Source of the DNA: Phoronis australis
Lineage: Eukaryota; Phoronida; Phoronidae
Reading direction: 5' to 3'
Assembly (NCBI GenBank): GCA_002633005.1
Contig: NMRA01000036.1
Coordinates: 914,440 to 978,439, forward strand
DNA: 64,000 nucleotides
The notes under the pieces were generated by a model, which searched no databases, had not been told where the DNA came from, and saw only the letters and a list, made by a program, of their open reading frames with translations. The position numbers were made by a program, and so were the translations under genes. Positions 11,666 to 24,379 of this stretch are shown here, one piece after another; the stretch's first letter is position 1, and the number at the start of each line of letters is the position of its first letter.

Positions 11666-13450
11666 ACTGATTGATAGTTATTGAGTAGTTATTTCTGTGG
11701 CTGAATTTGAGAATCTGCTTCTTCAGTCATCCGCTTGACGTTACTTTTACACTATAATTATAGAACGTATACAAGAACGATTATTAAAGGAGAATGCCAC
11801 CCGATTTAATTAGTCTTTTTTGCCGGTCTATATCCACATTGCCTCGCACACGGTCGATCTTACCTTGCCAAGAGATGTTGCGTTAACCTGTGAGGAAGGT
11901 GAGAAACGACGCTATCGACGTCAGTGGTTCATATGCAGAGTGAATGCCGCTATGTTGCGGTGCATTGTTCCCGATTGTCCGAACTAAGCAGGTGCGAGGA
12001 AAGCGGGTATATCGTGTTTTTTTTACTTCCTCGAGAGTCCGAAATGCTTAGGAAGTGGCTCATGGTAGTGAAGAATGAAATGTACGCTGTAAATAGCAAG
12101 TATGAGGCCGTGAAACATCTCCGTGTCTGTGGCCTGCAGACGTCGACAGTGCCTGACAAATGCCGGCTTACCAAATAACTCCGCCTCTCTAGTATTTCTT
12201 CATCACTGTATTTCTGTTCAAATTGATAGCCTGTAAAACTTAACGATCCTCCTGTGAAGTCGGGACTGATGAGCTTTAGCTCGTTCTAAGTCGGGATTGC
12301 GAGTTGCCATAGTGGCGTTTATTACTGAGCGTTCTGTTTCAAAATGAATTATTCTCACCCTAACCAATACTTATATAAAACTGAAACAAAGTCTGTCTCA
12401 TTAGATGCAGTTTGTAATGCTTTTGGAATGTTCGTGAGTGCAAATGATTTGAGAAGTCAGCAATGAATAAATCACTGCGTTACTGGCTTTAGGTGCAATA
12501 AAACTAATTGACGGGACACCGAGGCCGTGTGAGCTCATGCTAATTTAGTATTTGCTGGCAGAAACTGTTGTGAAACAACTCGATTTCCATACCACGACCG
12601 GGTGTTAGGGGAATCTTTATTTACATTTACATTACTCAAATATGATTGTCAATGTACAACTGCCCTGGCCGCGGCGGTGCTGTGGTCAAAGCGGAACCTG
12701 AATTTGCGGCCCCCGACGAGTAAGTAGATTTGCAGTTTCGTGGCTAATTCACCAACATAATCGCGTGCACATTACTTTGGCTCACTAGTATAGTATTTTC
12801 TTGACTTGAAGTTTAGTTTCCACTGAACTTTGGCTGGTTCATGTTCGTGATGTCTGATCAGTTTCTGAGCCACTGGCCGGGATAATGAGTCAATCCGGCT
12901 GGCCGCGACGGGCCTGATCGCAGGGCTCCGAGATGCCACTGGCCAGGATAGCAAGCGTTTTGTGTTTAGAACTCAAAAAATCACAAGTCTAAACAACACA
13001 TATCTAGGTTCTCCTGTCTGTATCTCACAGAAAATACTTCGAAATTATCTCTGAACAGACCCCAAACTCCTGCTACGGACCTTATTGGCCTGCCGAACTT
13101 TGTAGGCTACAGTGTGTCCAAATACCAATAAATCTGTAAGAGCGAAATAAAACAACACGTTTTTATAAGAACTCTGTGTATTTTTAAGGGTTTTACATCG
13201 AAGTTTGATGATTTATTGGTGTTAAACGATGACTTCAAGCGATAAGCTGACACCAGTAACCTGTGTTGTGAACTGCTGAACAGACTGCGTGTGAAACCGA
13301 TGACGTCATTGGATAATTTCAACACCTTCGTCTGCCGTCAGGTGTCAGGTAACACAACCGTACGTGTCGTTATGGAGTAGAACTACTCTATCTAAATTGA
13401 TACAAATTAGGTTGTTTTTTGGGTGGCATGCTCCTTTAACAGGGATACTT
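11666..13450. other. Intergenic, nothing recognised
   Basis: No supported gene. Mirrored frames on the two strands at 11924-12178 have no domain similarity. A more GC-rich patch near 12840-12950 repeats a CACTGGCC word but has no clear unit. Confidence 0.4.
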
Positions 13451-13451
13451 A

Positions 13452-13780
13452 GCCAGTCACCCAGTTGCCAATGCTACTAAAAACTTGGGCAGTGACCACC
13501 GTCTCTAGCTGCCTTAGTAGACTAAAGACTGTGAAGCTCAGACGCCAGAAGCTTTTCGACGAATTATGCCTCACACTGATTAAAAAATCAAAGTCATGTC
13601 ACAAGTACCTTTTGCGCATAGAGGGATACCTTAGCCTAAGGTCTCCTAAGGCTTAGGAGACAGTCAATGTCTTAGTTTCCTACTCAAACAAATACTCTCG
13701 TTATCAAACTTTTTCTTCGAGTAGTCCTTTGTTCAGTTTCCAAAATCGGAAACTAACCATTTTAAACACTGCGCGTGGCA
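13452..13780 (+). repeat. Dispersed repeat R2, copy a
   Basis: Shares ordered blocks with 21130-21400: GCGAATTATGC-like, AGTACCTTTTGC, AGAGGGA-ACCTTAG and ACTCAAACAAATACTC, then a CGAGTAGTCC-like block. Copies are well diverged and carry no open frame. Confidence 0.65.
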
Positions 13781-13794
13781 GGTGGTATGACGTT

Positions 13795-13950
13795 ATATCC
13801 CATTGACAGCCTCCTAAGGTGTTCCTCTATATGCAAAAGGTATTTATAACAACGTGGCTTTGATGTTTTAGTCGGTGAAAAGCTTCCGGCACATGAAGCT
13901 CCCTCAGAAGCTACAGAGTTTCTACTGGCAGTGGTCATGGCAAGAAGTTT
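13795..13950 (-). repeat. Dispersed repeat R2, inverted copy b
   Basis: The reverse complement matches the middle of R2: the ACCTTTTGCATATAGAGGAA and ACCTTAGGAGGCTGTCAATG blocks. With copy a it forms an inverted pair only ~15 bp apart. Confidence 0.55.
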
Positions 13951-14526
13951 TTGTGAAAACAATACTTAAGGGCTTACCGAAATACCCGAAATATCATTGA
14001 TGGTTTATTTTGTCACAAACGAAGTGAAGAATTTGAATAGGCATATGATTTCGAACCGTCGTAGACCGCCTTACCGCGAGTAACTTACCCAAAGTTTCCG
14101 ATGTGAAAATTGAATCAGTGCTCTCTTTCCGACACATGTATTCGAGTAGCTAAGAAAGCAATTTGAAATAGGAGAAATAAGACACGTTTTGAAAAATACC
14201 CGCAACTTTTTTAGGACTGATTTTCTTCAAAGTCATCACAGATAGATAACTTTAAATGCAACAAATTACCTCCATTTTTTTACAGTCCAATTTTTGGAAC
14301 TCATATCGATTCACGGGAAAAATTCGTTGAAAATTTTAAACAAAAAATCTTGTAACTTATGTTCTTTACGTATTCAGTCTTTAGTTTTCCATGAAATGAA
14401 AACCCTCGAAATACTTCAGCTCCCTGTAGATTTCCATTATCAAGTGATTCGAGTTTGCTTTCTTTGCACTTAATACATCCCACATATGGGAAATGTTAGG
14501 TTAGTCATAACACATAACTGGTGTTC

Positions 14527-14670
14527 ATGGGTGGCACAGCACTGAAAAAAGTGTTGGGGCTATAGCCCCTGCCCCCCTGTAGTACACCGCCCATAGACCA
14601 TGGGCGCGGGAGCACTGAAAAAAGTGGGGGCTATAGCCCCCCAACCCCCTATGGTGTGCCGCCCATGGTG
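14527..14670. repeat. Two tandem palindromic units with GGGGCTATAGCCCC
   Basis: Two ~70-bp units sit at about 14527-14595 and 14599-14670. Each begins CATGGG, contains AGCACTGAAAAAAGTG and a GGGGCTATAGCCCC palindrome, and ends near GCCCAT. Each unit can therefore fold on itself. This may be a nested terminus of a DNA transposon. Confidence 0.75.
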
Positions 14671-15541
14671 TTAGGGTAAAGTTACTGGTTTCGTACCACT
14701 TAAGGATGCGCCTCTCTGTACGCCAAGCTAAACTAGCCACGCAATCAGGAGCTATTTCATAGCGATTAGTGGCTTCACACGTACAACCACACATGTGATT
14801 TAGAAGAATGATGATCATACCTCAGCTGCAAAACGCGGTTGTAGAAAAGTCAATAAAAGTACCATTCACGTGACCAGTTTTCTAATTCGTACCTTTCAGA
14901 CATCAGAATCGTACCAGTGGTACTATACTAATAACTATGAATATTTTACGAATCAAAGATGAAAAAGGAAGCAGTGCAAACAGACAAACCTTTTATTGGC
15001 AACATAGAAACATGTGAGAACAAACAACGTTTCGATATTACTCGAACACGAACCGCTGTCTTCTTAAATCTGTGTTAACAGACCACAACAAACATGACAA
15101 ACCAGCACAAAGATAACAAAATGGATCAATCAGCTATACTTATGTAACAAACTTAAAGTGCCTTGTTTATGTATTTTAATCAGCGTCTCCGTCGGTGCAT
15201 TCGGTGTGGGCTCATTGTTTACAACGAACAGATTCGACCCACTCCTCCTAGTCAGTTTTGCTCGTTTTGTCCAAAACGTATCGTCAGCTTCGCCATCTGA
15301 CTAACTGACATTTTGGTGGCATTTTCTCTGCCTGGCTTTCGGCTGTTTCTGAACTTTCTTCGTCTTTTTACCAAGTTTCTTTCGTCTCGCACTAGCTCTT
15401 CTTTCCATTCGTTTTTATACGGGCTGCTGGTTAATATTCGTGACGCATTGTATTTAATGCATTTGGTAGTGGAGAAACGTCAGACACTCATTTATTTTGT
15501 CGAGGAGCAATGGCGTTCTTTAAATTAAAAGCTTTGTATTA
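14671..15541. other. Intergenic, nothing recognised
   Basis: No gene or repeat I can support. Frames are short and lack splice context. Confidence 0.4.
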
Positions 15542-15964
15542 GGATTTTCGGTGGATAAGCCCACCCGACGAAACGCCCATGGCCATTTATTTGGAAAGTT
15601 ATGCCGAATAAACGCCTATGGTGTTACAACTTTTGGTGTCAAGTGTTTAGATAATGAGGGTGCTTATTCAAAGACTTCATTCTCAAAAGCTCACTCAGCA
15701 GCAACTTTTTGTCTCAAATTTAGTTTTGTGGAACATTTATTATTTACAAAAACGAACAAAAGGTTGTCGAACTATGCACTTATTACATCAAATTTAAAAA
15801 CACAATTTTAAGTAAAAATGTCGAAGTCAGCAAAGCTACGACTTTCTGTTTACAAGTCCCCCTTTTCCAAATAAATGCCCAGACGTTTATTTGGTGTTAC
15901 TAAAACACCTGAAAATTTTCATTTTCCGAATACACGCATGTGGGCTTATCTACGGATAATCCCG
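15542..15964. mobile_element. MITE-like element with ~25-bp inverted ends
   Basis: The left end GGATTTTCGGTGGATAAGCC at 15542 pairs with the right end near 15963, whose reverse complement reads GGATTATCCGTAGATAAGCC. About 22 of 26 positions agree. A second inner word, CATTTATTTGGAAA, also occurs in both orientations. No transposase and no clear target duplication. The superfamily is not assigned. Confidence 0.6.
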
Positions 15965-16297
15965 GTAGTGGGCAGCATCACCGTTTATGGTAAACTGAGG
16001 TCTGGATGTCATAAAGCTGTAGTACCAGGTTTTATTTTTATTGGTAGACTGTTTGGTTTTGCTAAATTTATAGATGTCATGGGATTTTGCCAATTGATAT
16101 GCAACTTCAATAAGAGCTTTTGGTGTGATACCAAAGAAAAGATTGTCAAGCCCTTCTATGTATCATCAAAATATCTTTTACTTCTAAAGCTAAAACTCTG
16201 GGACCTCCGTGCAACTTGGTGTCATGTTTTGCATAATTATTCAGACTCATGTGGTTACGGCGATAGTTGGCTTTGGGATACCAAATAGGTCAGAAAT

Positions 16298-16351
16298 AGC
16301 GTTAAATCCCAACCCTATTCTATGCTATAGATGAAGGGTTGGGATAACGCT
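16298..16351. repeat. Imperfect hairpin, 17-19 bp arms
   Basis: AGCGTTAAATCCCAACCCT at 16298-16316 pairs with AGGGTTGGGATAACGCT at 16335-16351 after a two-base bulge. The loop is 18 nt. Confidence 0.65.
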
Positions 16352-18433
16352 GGTTCTATAGACCATAGCTTTGAGACAGTTGTGCATATCTTCCGATGTC
16401 TACTACGACGGATGACATTTTCCTGAAAGCAAAAAAAAATAAATGAGTATTGAAAGCAAGAAAAAAACACATTAGCCTATACAGAACCTACGTTTTGTGT
16501 ATCGTACCTCTTGGTTACATGTACCGTACCCTGCGTACTATACCCGTGACCTGTTGTGGTACGACACTCGTGACACTTGACCTAGTTTCAAACACGAGGG
16601 CTGAAAATATTTGGCATGGGATTTGGCTACCAGAAATTACACCATACAAAGAGATGAGAATGAGCTACAAGATGACACATCGGTTTACTCATTTGCTGTA
16701 ATTTTTGTCGTCTGATCACATTATTTGGGAGTTCTAAAATTTTCATCAACATGTCAAAAAAGTGAAAAATGCTCACCGTTTTTCTCCGGGTCGTCTGCTT
16801 GACATTTCGCCTTGTTTTCTGTTATCGGCGTCTGAGGTCACTAAAAGTAATCACTCTCGGGAGGCAAGCAAACGTAGTTTGGTGGGAAATGACATGGTAC
16901 GACAATGACAACTGGTATAGAACAGGTAACTCTCCCCTACTTCTCCTTCGGAGGTATAAAAACATGCCAGAATGTGGCGTCAAAACATTGAGCGTTGTAT
17001 AGACCGGGAAACGAGTCTGAAATAAATAATCGTATAGATACTGCTATTCGGAACTCGAGAGTAGGTATACCCCTGATTAACAAATGAATATAGATAGGGG
17101 ATCAGTTTATCGAACTGGACCAGTTTATTGAACTAGACCAGTTTATCGAATGCTATCAAAAGTCTGATAATTGCAGTAAATTCAACAACATGCACAGAAG
17201 TTGTGTTACCGTTTTCTGTGTCATTGAATGTATGTCATTCTAGCCTCATTTGAAGGTGATCATAAACACTCTGAATAGGTGGCACTGATTTGTGATGCAA
17301 GGGATACTTTTCATCATTTGAAAGCATAACTTCGTATAAACTGTATGTTTTGTGAGAAATACAGTATTTCCTAATGAAATTTATAACAATAAGTGACCAA
17401 GAAATTTTATTACTGAATTATTTTACATGAAATGGTGTAAAATTGACCTGTCTCAGGCAAGCACCCGTCAACATTTCCTTCCTGAAGAAATGAAATTACT
17501 TTGAACATTCTAAGTACGAAGTTCAACGATCTTTCGTTGTATGCACAGTTGGCATAGAGTCCGCTGGTGAAAGCAAGTTGGCTGCTTTTAGCTTTTTGAC
17601 AAACTGTCTTGAATCCACTTCCCTTATAAAGTTTGGTATAGGACTCTAGGAATATTCCAAGTTTGTTCAACGTTGGGACATCTCATGAATAGTGACTTAA
17701 ATGACCAAAAGATCGACAATGTTAAGACAGAAGGTGAAATTTCAGAAAAGACTGTTTCATGAACACAAGGCAGAATTTGGTCTTCGGTCTTAACTTAGAC
17801 ATAAATTAAGTCGGTTTTTGACATAGGTGAGCACACAAACTACACTTTCTCCACCTTCTATGAATATACAAAACTAAGCGAGGTGGTGTGTGAAATACGG
17901 TTTTAAGAATATTCTTGGTCTTGAAATGCTAAATTCGGTTTTGTCTACATTTTGGATACAATAGGTTCACTTGAGATGATCCTTGCATGGTTATAAAATA
18001 TTATTTGACATTTGCCAGTAAGTCGTTCTTCATTGTCTCCATGGCTTTTGCCGGTTCTCAAATTGAAAGCAGACAATCTTCAGTTTGACATTATTGTGAA
18101 AAATATCAATCATATGAAATTTGTTCCTCATAGTCATAAATTTTGATCATTTAGACCAAAAATCCAATCTTAAGTCTACTTTGTTGCAGGCTAACTTTTG
18201 GTCTTAGCTTAAAACATTTTGGTCTTCAGAACTATTAAGAAACGGGGCTAAGACATTTTGGTCTTAAGGTAACCTTATTTTGGTCTAAGTTAAGACAGAA
18301 AGTTTCATGAAACGTGCCCGAACATGTGAAAATTTTAAACGTGAAGGCTTTTCAAGCGATATCATGACCCGTCTTAATAACACTGTCTGTTGGAGTCGGC
18401 TAAACCTGGTCATGATATTTTGAATGCTTTCAG
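16352..18433. other. Intergenic, with a short tandem repeat and GGTCTTAAG-rich tract
   Basis: About 17103-17155 holds three ~18-bp units around CAGTTTATCGAACT. From about 17770 to 18310 the words TTGGTCTTA and TAAGACA recur in both orientations, which suggests a decayed element. No gene is supported. Confidence 0.4.
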
Positions 18434-18587
18434 ATTACAAGGATGACAGATTACTCGGCATCATTTTTAGCCGTGAATGTCCTGCCTATCCTAAGTCCAA
18501 ACCCAACATTAAAAACTGTGAAGAGACTTCCGAAGAGATTGGTAAACTACAACAAAGCAGAGTAATGATCTTGGAGACTCCTATGAT
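18434..18587 (+). CDS. Orphan exon candidate, function unknown
   Basis: A 154-bp open block is flanked by a good acceptor (GAATGCTTTCAG before it) and a canonical donor (GAT then GTGAGT). Read with one borrowed base it gives 50 full codons without a stop, containing DDRLLGIIFSRECPAYPKSK. A second frame is also open for about 43 codons, so the frame is not certain. No neighbour exon with matching phase was found and I do not recognise the protein. It could be part of an upstream gene, a 5' exon unrelated to CCDC57, or chance. Confidence 0.3.
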
Positions 18588-19703
18588 GTGAGTATGCTAA
18601 AATGATGTCTCCTTTCTTACATACGGCAGTAGTGTAACTGTTTGAATGCCGAACACTATGATTTGGAGGACTTCAGGCTATCCACCGATATGGACAAAGC
18701 TTTATTCAACATGGTCTTTCTGGTGCATTTGACGTTGTGTATCTCAGTGGTTAATTGGTTCATTTCCAGATCAGACTTTTGTAGTCCATATTATATACTA
18801 TACAAGTCTGTATGGGCTTCTTTAAGAACATTGTGGTCTACACGCCCAAGTTCCTGCCAATACTGTAAGACTAATACTCTGTCCCCCAGTGGATGACGAC
18901 TTGGATTTTCCGAGATGTCAACAGCAAGCCTGAATGCAGGGACAGATGTAGTTGTATGATTCAGCAAATTCTGTCAGAACACTGTCTATCATGCTCAAAC
19001 ATTTCATCATTGTATTGCTGAATCATGGCTTTCTTTAGACGAATTGCGCTACCTTCTTATGTAAGACGTCCTAATGAAGAAGAGCACTACTCCTCCCAGC
19101 ATTGGATAGACTTCTGAAAAATGATATAGAAAAGTAAGAATAAAATCTAAAATGATCTGCTGTTCGCATTGGGGGAGCTGTGAAATGTCCTTAAGTTTTC
19201 ATTCATCTCTTACAAGCACAGTGCTTTTATGTATTCTCTCGTAGTTGCATGTTGTGTAGCACCTGTCTCAATAATTCTCTCTGTTCACCAATTGTATATA
19301 ATTTATGTTACTCCAAAAGTATGATTGACAATTAGAAGATAGTGTCCTCAGTTGATGAGCCTTTTTAGCATCGCAATATCATATTGCCCATTTAACATTT
19401 TTGATTCAGGAAGTCTCCCACAAGTTGAAATAATGAAGAACTCTGACAAAATTACAGGCATTTTGAACTATGTGACTATTTTCTCAAACCAGATAGTGAT
19501 TTTCTCTTGATATTGATATGAGCTGATTCTATCAGCCGTCAATCCAATCCTCATTTTTCACAAAATTTCTTCACAAAAGAAAGGTGTAATCTTCAGAAAT
19601 CCGAACTATTCAGTGACAGTGTGCGCCTTGTCAAATGCAAGTACGCACACCTTATTTTCCAATTTTTTGGGAAAAAAATATACTTCTGCTTTCTTGGCAT
19701 TAA

Positions 19704-20010
19704 CTTTTAGCCGCTTTGGCGAAGTCTTACCGCCTCAATGTCCCTGTACTGATATTTCTTTATCATGTCTGACATTAGGGCCAGCAAGGGAACAATTACT
19801 GTAAAAACGTCCTTATTATTCGGTTGTAAAATAAAAAAGGTATGAGGCATTAAAATGAAAATATCGCTTTTACCTAGTCCTGTTGATAGAATAACAAATG
19901 TGTTTTGTCCATTAATGACACTATCTATAGCTTCAATTTGTTTTTGTTTCAAAGTATAAGGAAAAAAAGCATCTGTTGAAAGTTTGGAAAATGCGTGTGA
20001 AACTTTGTAT
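19704..20010 (-). pseudogene. RecQ-like DEAD-type helicase fragment
   Basis: The minus strand codes for FPYTLKQKQIEAIDSVINGQ, then the Walker A-like STGLGKSDIF, then a motif Ia-like block VPLLALMSDMIKK. This is the N-terminal start of the RecQ/SF2 helicase domain. Only about 90 residues remain: motifs II (DExH) to VI are missing. The fragment sits between a possible acceptor (TTTCAACAG, near 19970) and a perfect donor (GCG then GTAAGAC, near 19731), so it may be one exon or a copied exon. Similar RecQ-like fragments are widely dispersed in invertebrate genomes. It lies about 1 kb upstream of the CCDC57 start, on the other strand. Confidence 0.7.
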
Positions 20011-20987
20011 TTGTTTGTTTGTTCGTCATGATTGTAAGTTATGTTCCAAATAGTCGAGTAAATCTGAGGAGTTGATCACAAATATTTATGTACCAGTCCA
20101 TTCTAAAGAAAATGTACTTGAGTGCATCTTAAATCTCTTGGTATGTATTAGACTAACCAGAGCAGTTTCAAATGGTGATACCAATCTGGTCTAATGTTAG
20201 ATTTTCCCGGCTTGTGATAATTTCTCTGCTCCACACAAATTGAATAAACTGTGTTGCTAAAATACCTTTCATTTTAGTCAATACTGACTGGCCATGTATG
20301 GTAGCTTTTACGTTGCCGTGGTCCTCAGTATTATTGTTCATTGTAACTTCCCACATGTAAATTGTGTATACGAATGAACAATTTCTTTGTTAAATGACTG
20401 AACTTAACACATTCTCAATGCTAACTGTAGTGAGCTTTGTTGCATTTAGGAATGTTCATCAAATAAAAATTTCCTTGAAAGTTTTGGAGAACAATGGTGT
20501 CACTGTCTGCAATCTGGAGTACTTCAGTTCACATTTTTGCCAATGAATGCAACTGTTGTGTTTTCACTAGAAAGTCGGGCTGTCGTTTTTGCCAATAGCT
20601 AATTTTTTTCTTCACCACCAGATTTGCATTTATTGGAAATTTGATATCAAAACTCTTTCATTTTCTGCCATCAATTCAGTGATGCCATGATAAACAAAGA
20701 CGTTTTACTCTACGCAAGTATGGCCTTAGTTTGAAGTAAGCGGTTGAACTGGCCACACAAGTGCTAGCAAAAACACCAGCAATGACTGGTACAAGTGGCT
20801 TGGGTGATCATTGATCCTATGTGATGATTCACCACTTCATAGTGAATGTCTGATTAAAAAAAAGTTGAATGTGAAATTTGCTGATGGATTTTGTGAGATA
20901 CAGTTAATGGACAATGTTGTTTCAAATTCTTTCAGATACTTCACCATGGTCGCAATGTTTGTTGATCGCTGCAAGAACTAATTAGTG

Positions 20988-21076
20988 ATGGCTGTCAGCA
21001 CTTTCCCCGGTAGTGATGACCTCAGAGCATTAGCTGATCAGAAGGAGAAAGAATGGAGAGATGCGCAGAAACTGAG
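20988..21076 (+). CDS. CCDC57: CCDC57 exon 1 (coding), start codon
   Basis: Codes for residues 1-30, beginning MAVSTFPGSDD and continuing to QKEKEWRDAQKL, the conserved N-terminal EEW-type box of CCDC57. The start ATG has G at -3 and +4. An in-frame TAA lies six bases upstream of it (20979-20981), so translation cannot begin earlier in this exon. The exon itself begins at 20936 after the acceptor TTCTTTCAG, giving 52 nt of 5' UTR here, with further leader exon(s) upstream. The donor is GTATCT at 21077. Confidence 0.88.
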
Positions 21077-21129
21077 GTATCTTAACGGATGGTTATCTCA
21101 CACATACAAAAATTATTGGCACCATCCAG

Positions 21130-21400
21130 CCTAGACTGCCACCATCTCGACTGGCCGCAGTGGAGACAAGGAAGCTCATATAGGCACTTCATATGCCAGA
21201 AACTTAGGCGAATTATGCTTTGTAATGATTAAAACATTTGTCACGTTGTTGTTAGTACCTTTTGCTGGTAGAGGGACACCTTAGGAGGCTATCGATGTCT
21301 TTAATTCCTTCCAACTCAAACAAATACTCCAGTTAAATCAAACTTTTTTCTTGAGCAGTCCTTCATTCAATTGCCCAAATTGGCAACTGCCTAGTTTTAC
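21130..21400 (+). repeat. Dispersed repeat R2, copy c (intron 1)
   Basis: Ordered similarity to 13452-13780: GGCGAATTATGC, AGTACCTTTTGC, AGAGGGACACCTTAGGAGGC, ACTCAAACAAATACTC and a TTGAGCAGTCC block. No coding frame. Confidence 0.65.
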
Positions 21401-22314
21401 AAATAGCGCACTCCTATTATTACACTGCACACACCAAACACTTATACTAAGTTCGCCAGTTTTCCTCTCCAGGTGTCTCGCTTATTTAATTTTTGCCCCT
21501 TGCCAACTATGCTTCATTTGTAGGGGCCAGGACTTTTGCAACTGCCCCCCACCCTGTAAAAGGTTTCCTTGTTTTGGCAACCTCAGTTCCTGTTTGGTGA
21601 CCTGGCAATGTTGCCAGGTCGCATATGGTTAGTTGATGTTATGCTAAGCATTTAGCTGTGACATATGTGAGCACACACTGCTGTCATCTCTGTAAAGGTG
21701 TCTATCTGTAACTGTTGTATGTCCTAAAACTTTTGAAGGATCTTCGTGACACAGAAAAAGCAGTTTGATAATCATTATCAATTGCAAAATTAAGTTATTT
21801 CCCCTCATATATCTTTGTGCAATTTGTGGTCATCTTTGGGATCCTCTGCTTCATTTCAGCGCATTTTTGCTCTTCTTTACCATTCTTGAAATACTAATGT
21901 TAGGGCGGTCTGGAATGACTTGATATTCTTCACCATGTGAACGCAATGACATCACAATTGCTGGTATTTTTAAATTATGACTGGTTTAGAAATTTAATTA
22001 ACATCTTTATATGAACATAATCTATGCAGGATATATAACCCTGAAAGAGGAGTGGTAGCGGTGTTGCCACCAACATGGCTCTGCGCTCCATAGTATTATT
22101 TTTATTGTATAGTTTTGTAACTTGGAGTGCATTGGAAATACAGCAGCTCCTTGGTTTCTGTTTAATGTTGCCCGCCATTTTTACTTGTACTGTATTTAGT
22201 TCTTTTATTATTTTTATTGAATTGTTTTGTTCTCTGCTGTGTATGTTTTTCATGATGGCTGAATAAATTGAATCAATAGACAATCAACCCTTTCTGTACA
22301 ATAAACTATTACAG

Positions 22315-22469
22315 GGTGGAACACTTGGAAGTGGCACTGAAACAGAAAGACAAAGAGCTTCAGGAAGAGCGGTCAAGATTGGAGCAGCTGAAGGCTGACT
22401 TCAAGTACAATTTGAAACTCGTGCATGAGCGAGATGCTGAGCTGGAGAAGTATGACAGTGTGTTCGGTG
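22315..22469 (+). CDS. CCDC57: CCDC57 exon 2
   Basis: Residues 30-82. Begins after TATTACAG and ends before GTAAGA. Carries YNLKLVHERDAELEKYD, nearly the same as the human segment and the strongest single match to CCDC57. Coiled coil. Confidence 0.93.
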
Positions 22470-23079
22470 GTAAGACTATCTGCATGTGAAATTATGAACT
22501 TGTCAGTTAACTGGAAATGCATATTTTGCAGGATACTCGATTACATTGCCTCAGGTGTGTACTAATTCAAAATCTCCTTAATTAAGGTCAAACTGGCTTG
22601 TCATTAGAAACTCTAAATTTAATTTTTTATTTGAATCGGGATTATTATTTTCATAAAACAGGCATTGATTTTGTGAGTTCAAAATCCTCTGTCATCGAAG
22701 ATTAGTCTTTGGAACTATCTATTCATGAAACCGGTAGCATAGCATCGGCAAGAAATAAATACTGGCACTTTTTTCCGAAAGTTTCTAATACCTTAAAAAA
22801 CATTTGCGTTATTTTTAGGAGGAATTATTAAACTAGTCGTAATTGGTGTTTTTAAAGTCAAAATGACCCACTGATAGTGAACTCTTCTGCAACCTTACAC
22901 CCTCCCCCCCCGAGTCTCCCAAAAATAACTGTTAGACTGTCACGCATCCAATCACGCGGTGACTTAATGACATTGGCCTTACCGATTTTCTGAAAAATAC
23001 TCGTAATTTAACAACAAAGTTTGATAGCAATGCAGATGCGTCACAGAGTGTAAATTTGATGAATTCTAGCTCATGATTT

Positions 23080-23560
23080 CATCTGTTTCGGAGACCAGGT
23101 TTCAACCACTTTTGGGCTATAATAAGTGTCCCCCTTCCTGAAGTGAATTTTTTTAAGCACCCTGGGCGCTTACTAAGACGTATACGGTACCAATTTTTGG
23201 ATGGATTCGACATATTTTGCACCATGTAGTGTCCATTTTTATGTTCCAAATAAACACCCTTAGAAGCACATCGTTTGCGGTGCATTTGTGGGTGCATTTC
23301 AACACTCCGCGTTGCTCTTGCTCATGTCAAACAGGTTTCTATTAAAAAGACAGTGACGGCCTTCCATTTTGGAATGGGTTTGACATATTCTGCGTCACGT
23401 AGCCATTTTATTATTATTGAGTTTTGTCTTCTGCTTTTATCTGCCAAGTTGCTCAGAGGATCATTATGAAAATTAGCAAATGTGTATCCATCGACAAGAA
23501 CATGACAGACATTGATTTTTAGACGGGTGTGACTACACCAGTGCACCTAGTGGCATTTTT
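23080..23560 (+). repeat. R1 repeat, 3' portion (intron 2)
   Basis: Contains the R1 end block TGGGTGCATTTCAACACTCC and GCGTTGCTCTTG near 23286-23315, then another partial module with GTGCACCTAGTGGCA near 23541. Diverged. Confidence 0.7.
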
Positions 23561-24046
23561 GCATGCAGGTGGTCAGATTCCTAAATCTGTTGCAGGATCT
23601 TTGTGAACTTTGGTAAGTGTATTCATATAAACTGGACAACAGAATCCGACTACTGATGTGCCTTCTAGTGACAATTTGATGTTTTACCTTGTCCTATCTT
23701 TGGGGTTCCTCGCTGATTTTTCATGAAATCTGTCAAACACGTCTTCTAATTGGTAGATGATGTCTTCTCATTTTTGGACTAGTTTGATGGATTTTGCGCC
23801 TTCTAATAGTCATTTTTATGATGTTAATAGATGTGGTGCAGCTGTTGGCTCATTTAATCACTGTTCGTTGAATGATCATTTTCAGATATGTTGAAATTGA
23901 AATATTCCCAAGGTAAAGATCTTGATTTTTCCCAAAAAGAATTTCCCCCTTAAAATTGTGGCCTTAACATGTCTTTTGACTGTGTGTTTTTCTATGCGGT
24001 GGGGTACAATTGGGTCACCTTGTCACAAATCCTTGTTTTCTTTTAG

Positions 24047-24215
24047 AACTTAAGACTGCCATCAATGACAAGAACACTGAACTCAGCGAGCTCTGCATCA
24101 AAGTGGACAACCTCAATACGACGTTGACTCTGGAACGAGAACAGAGAGATGAGCTGCAACAACATTACCAACAGAGAATTCGGGAGAAGCAGGTGGAATT
24201 CGATAAATATAGATG
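24047..24215 (+). CDS. CCDC57: CCDC57 exon 3
   Basis: Residues 82-138. Acceptor TTCTTTTAG, donor GTGAGA. Highly charged coiled coil with heptads (LCIKVDNLNTTLTLEREQ). The two leftover bases TG join the next exon to make a cysteine codon. Confidence 0.92.
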
Positions 24216-24379
24216 GTGAGAAAACGGAGGAAAGTCCTGGTCTCACACGTTGTTAACCCTTATTACATGGTTAGAGGATGTTATAAGGACCCAAGAAGTA
24301 CCGACCCCATAACTAATACACAATCCGTAATCAAATAAAGCTTAAATAAACACGCCACTCACGATTTGCACCCGAAGAA

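Noticed and set aside
15875-16288. 137-codon frame
   Set aside because: It starts inside a MITE-like element, has no domain and no splice context.
22075-22266. Hydrophobic 63-codon frame
   Set aside because: T-rich intron sequence translates to hydrophobic residues; there is no conservation or start context, and it sits in CCDC57 intron 1.
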